64,000 nt of DNA from the NCBI GenBank assembly GCA_033558025.1, contig JAUCEF010000014.1, forward strand, positions 682,001 to 746,000. The letters are read 5' to 3'. Both the position numbers and the translations under genes were made by a program. The notes beneath the pieces are model-generated. The model was given only the letters and a program-made list of their open reading frames with translations, did no database searches and was not told the origin of the DNA. The stretch is from Phytophthora sp. 'mugwort' (lineage: Eukaryota > Oomycota > Peronosporomycetes > Peronosporales > Peronosporaceae). This document shows positions 63,400 to 64,000 of the stretch, in pieces. Each line of letters opens with the position of its first letter. The first letter of the stretch is position 1.

Positions 63400-64000
63400 T
63401 CATTTGTCCTTCGACTTGGCGGCGTTCGGCTTGGCCTCCTTGGACGACTTCGCCTTGCTCTCCGTCTTTTCTGACTTGGTGTTGGCAGCGTCCGTAGGAG
63501 CAGCCGCAGTTTCCTTCTTAACAGCGTCAGCACCCGACGCAGCAGACTCGTAGACGTAGCCAGGGTAGCTGTAGCTCGGGTACCCATAGCCGGATCTGTA
63601 GCTGGGGTAGCCGTATCCGGAGCTGTAAGACGGGTAGCCACAGCCAGAGTCATATCCAGAGTCATATCCGGAGTCGTAGCTCGGGTAGCCGTAGGACGAG
63701 TAGTAAGTTGGGTAGTAATCGTAGCCCTTGCCACCATAGCCCTTGCCACCGTAGCTGTAGTAGTCGTTACCGCGGCCGTAATAGTCGTCGTTGTAGTAGT
63801 CGCAGTCCCCGCCGTAGCTCTTGTAGCTGCTGTAACCATCGCCATAGCCCTTGTAGTCATAGTCGTCGTAGTCGTAACCCTTGTGCTTGTAGTCGTCGTG
63901 CTTGTAGGCATAGGCGCCGTAGTTGTAGTCATCGTGGTCATAGTTACCATGGCCATTGTAGTCCGAGGACTCAGCATACTTAACCTTGACGTCCTTGTCT
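63400..64000 (-). CDS. Tyr/Gly-rich repeat protein, N-terminus beyond the window
   Basis: The minus-strand frame enters at the window end and stops at TGA 63400-63402, giving 199 visible residues. It starts DKDVKVKYAESSDYNGHGNY, continues with a Tyr/Asp/Gly/Lys repeat zone (AYAYKHDDYKHKGYDYDDYD; YGGKGYGGKGYDYYP), then a block of GYPSYxSGY units (four copies), and ends in a charged Ala/Lys/Ser tail (EKTESKAKSSKEAKPNAAKS). The composition suggests an extracellular structural or cross-linked wall protein; a signal peptide should lie upstream, as the pseudogene at 6991 has one. Other frames on this strand are open only because of codon repetition. Confidence 0.85.
   Translation of the reverse strand, partial: DKDVKVKYAESSDYNGHGNYDHDDYNYGAYAYKHDDYKHKGYDYDDYDYKGYGDGYSSYKSYGGDCDYYNDDYYGRGNDYYSYGGKGYGGKGYDYYPTYYSSYGYPSYDSGYDSGYDSGCGYPSYSSGYGYPSYRSGYGYPSYSYPGYVYESAASGADAVKKETAAAPTDAANTKSEKTESKAKSSKEAKPNAAKSKDK

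Noticed and set aside
63360..63977. Minus-strand Thr/Arg-rich 205-residue frame
   Set aside because: A frame-shifted shadow of the real Tyr/Gly-rich frame; its Thr and Met runs come from out-of-frame ACT/ATG repeats.

Overview
The window looks like nuclear DNA of an oomycete, most like Phytophthora or a close peronosporalean relative. The evidence is compact GC-rich coding exons, sparse short GT-AG introns (59-107 nt), a bZIP-type factor with the oomycete style of basic region, and a dense mix of decayed cut-and-paste DNA transposons (Tc5/pogo, mariner, hAT, MULE, PIF/Harbinger). No bacterial operon structure, CRISPR array or rRNA was seen. Species-level placement is inference.

Layout. 1-5.7 kb: the 3' part of a glutamate synthase (GOGAT) gene, then a secreted papain-like cysteine protease. 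6-8.9 kb: two decayed Tyr/Gly-rich genes in divergent orientation and a small two-exon acidic protein. 9.8-12.9 kb: a spliced PLAC8-type membrane protein, a possible ankyrin remnant and a bZIP-like regulator. 12.9-26.7 kb: gene-poor and repeat-rich, with a cluster of GC-rich hairpins (18.15-18.5 kb), a short element with terminal inverted repeats (18.96-19.2 kb), a complete but dead Tc5-like transposon with a TAA target duplication and an apparently captured coding exon (19.91-23.09 kb), and a MULE transposase interrupted by another insertion. 26.7-37.9 kb: the gene-dense island, holding a C2-domain protein, COX6B, queuine tRNA-ribosyltransferase, a heat-shock factor, a Cdt2-like WD40 protein and mitochondrial acetylornithine aminotransferase. 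38-61.2 kb: a second transposon graveyard (hAT; a pogo-type element with a tRNA-like gene inside; another pogo; two PIF/Harbinger transposases each facing a coiled-coil or Myb/SANT-like partner tail to tail; a broken SET-domain gene; a complete dead mariner). 61.7-64 kb: a divergent macro-domain protein and a Tyr/Gly-rich repeat protein that runs off the window end and is a paralogue of the pseudogene near 7 kb.

The intact genes are mostly housekeeping: ammonium assimilation (GOGAT), arginine/ornithine synthesis (aminotransferase), respiration (COX6B), tRNA modification (QTRT1), stress transcription (HSF) and cell-cycle ubiquitylation (Cdt2-like). Possible interface functions are the secreted protease and the Tyr-rich protein. 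All functions come from reading motifs and remembered family patterns; no database search was run.
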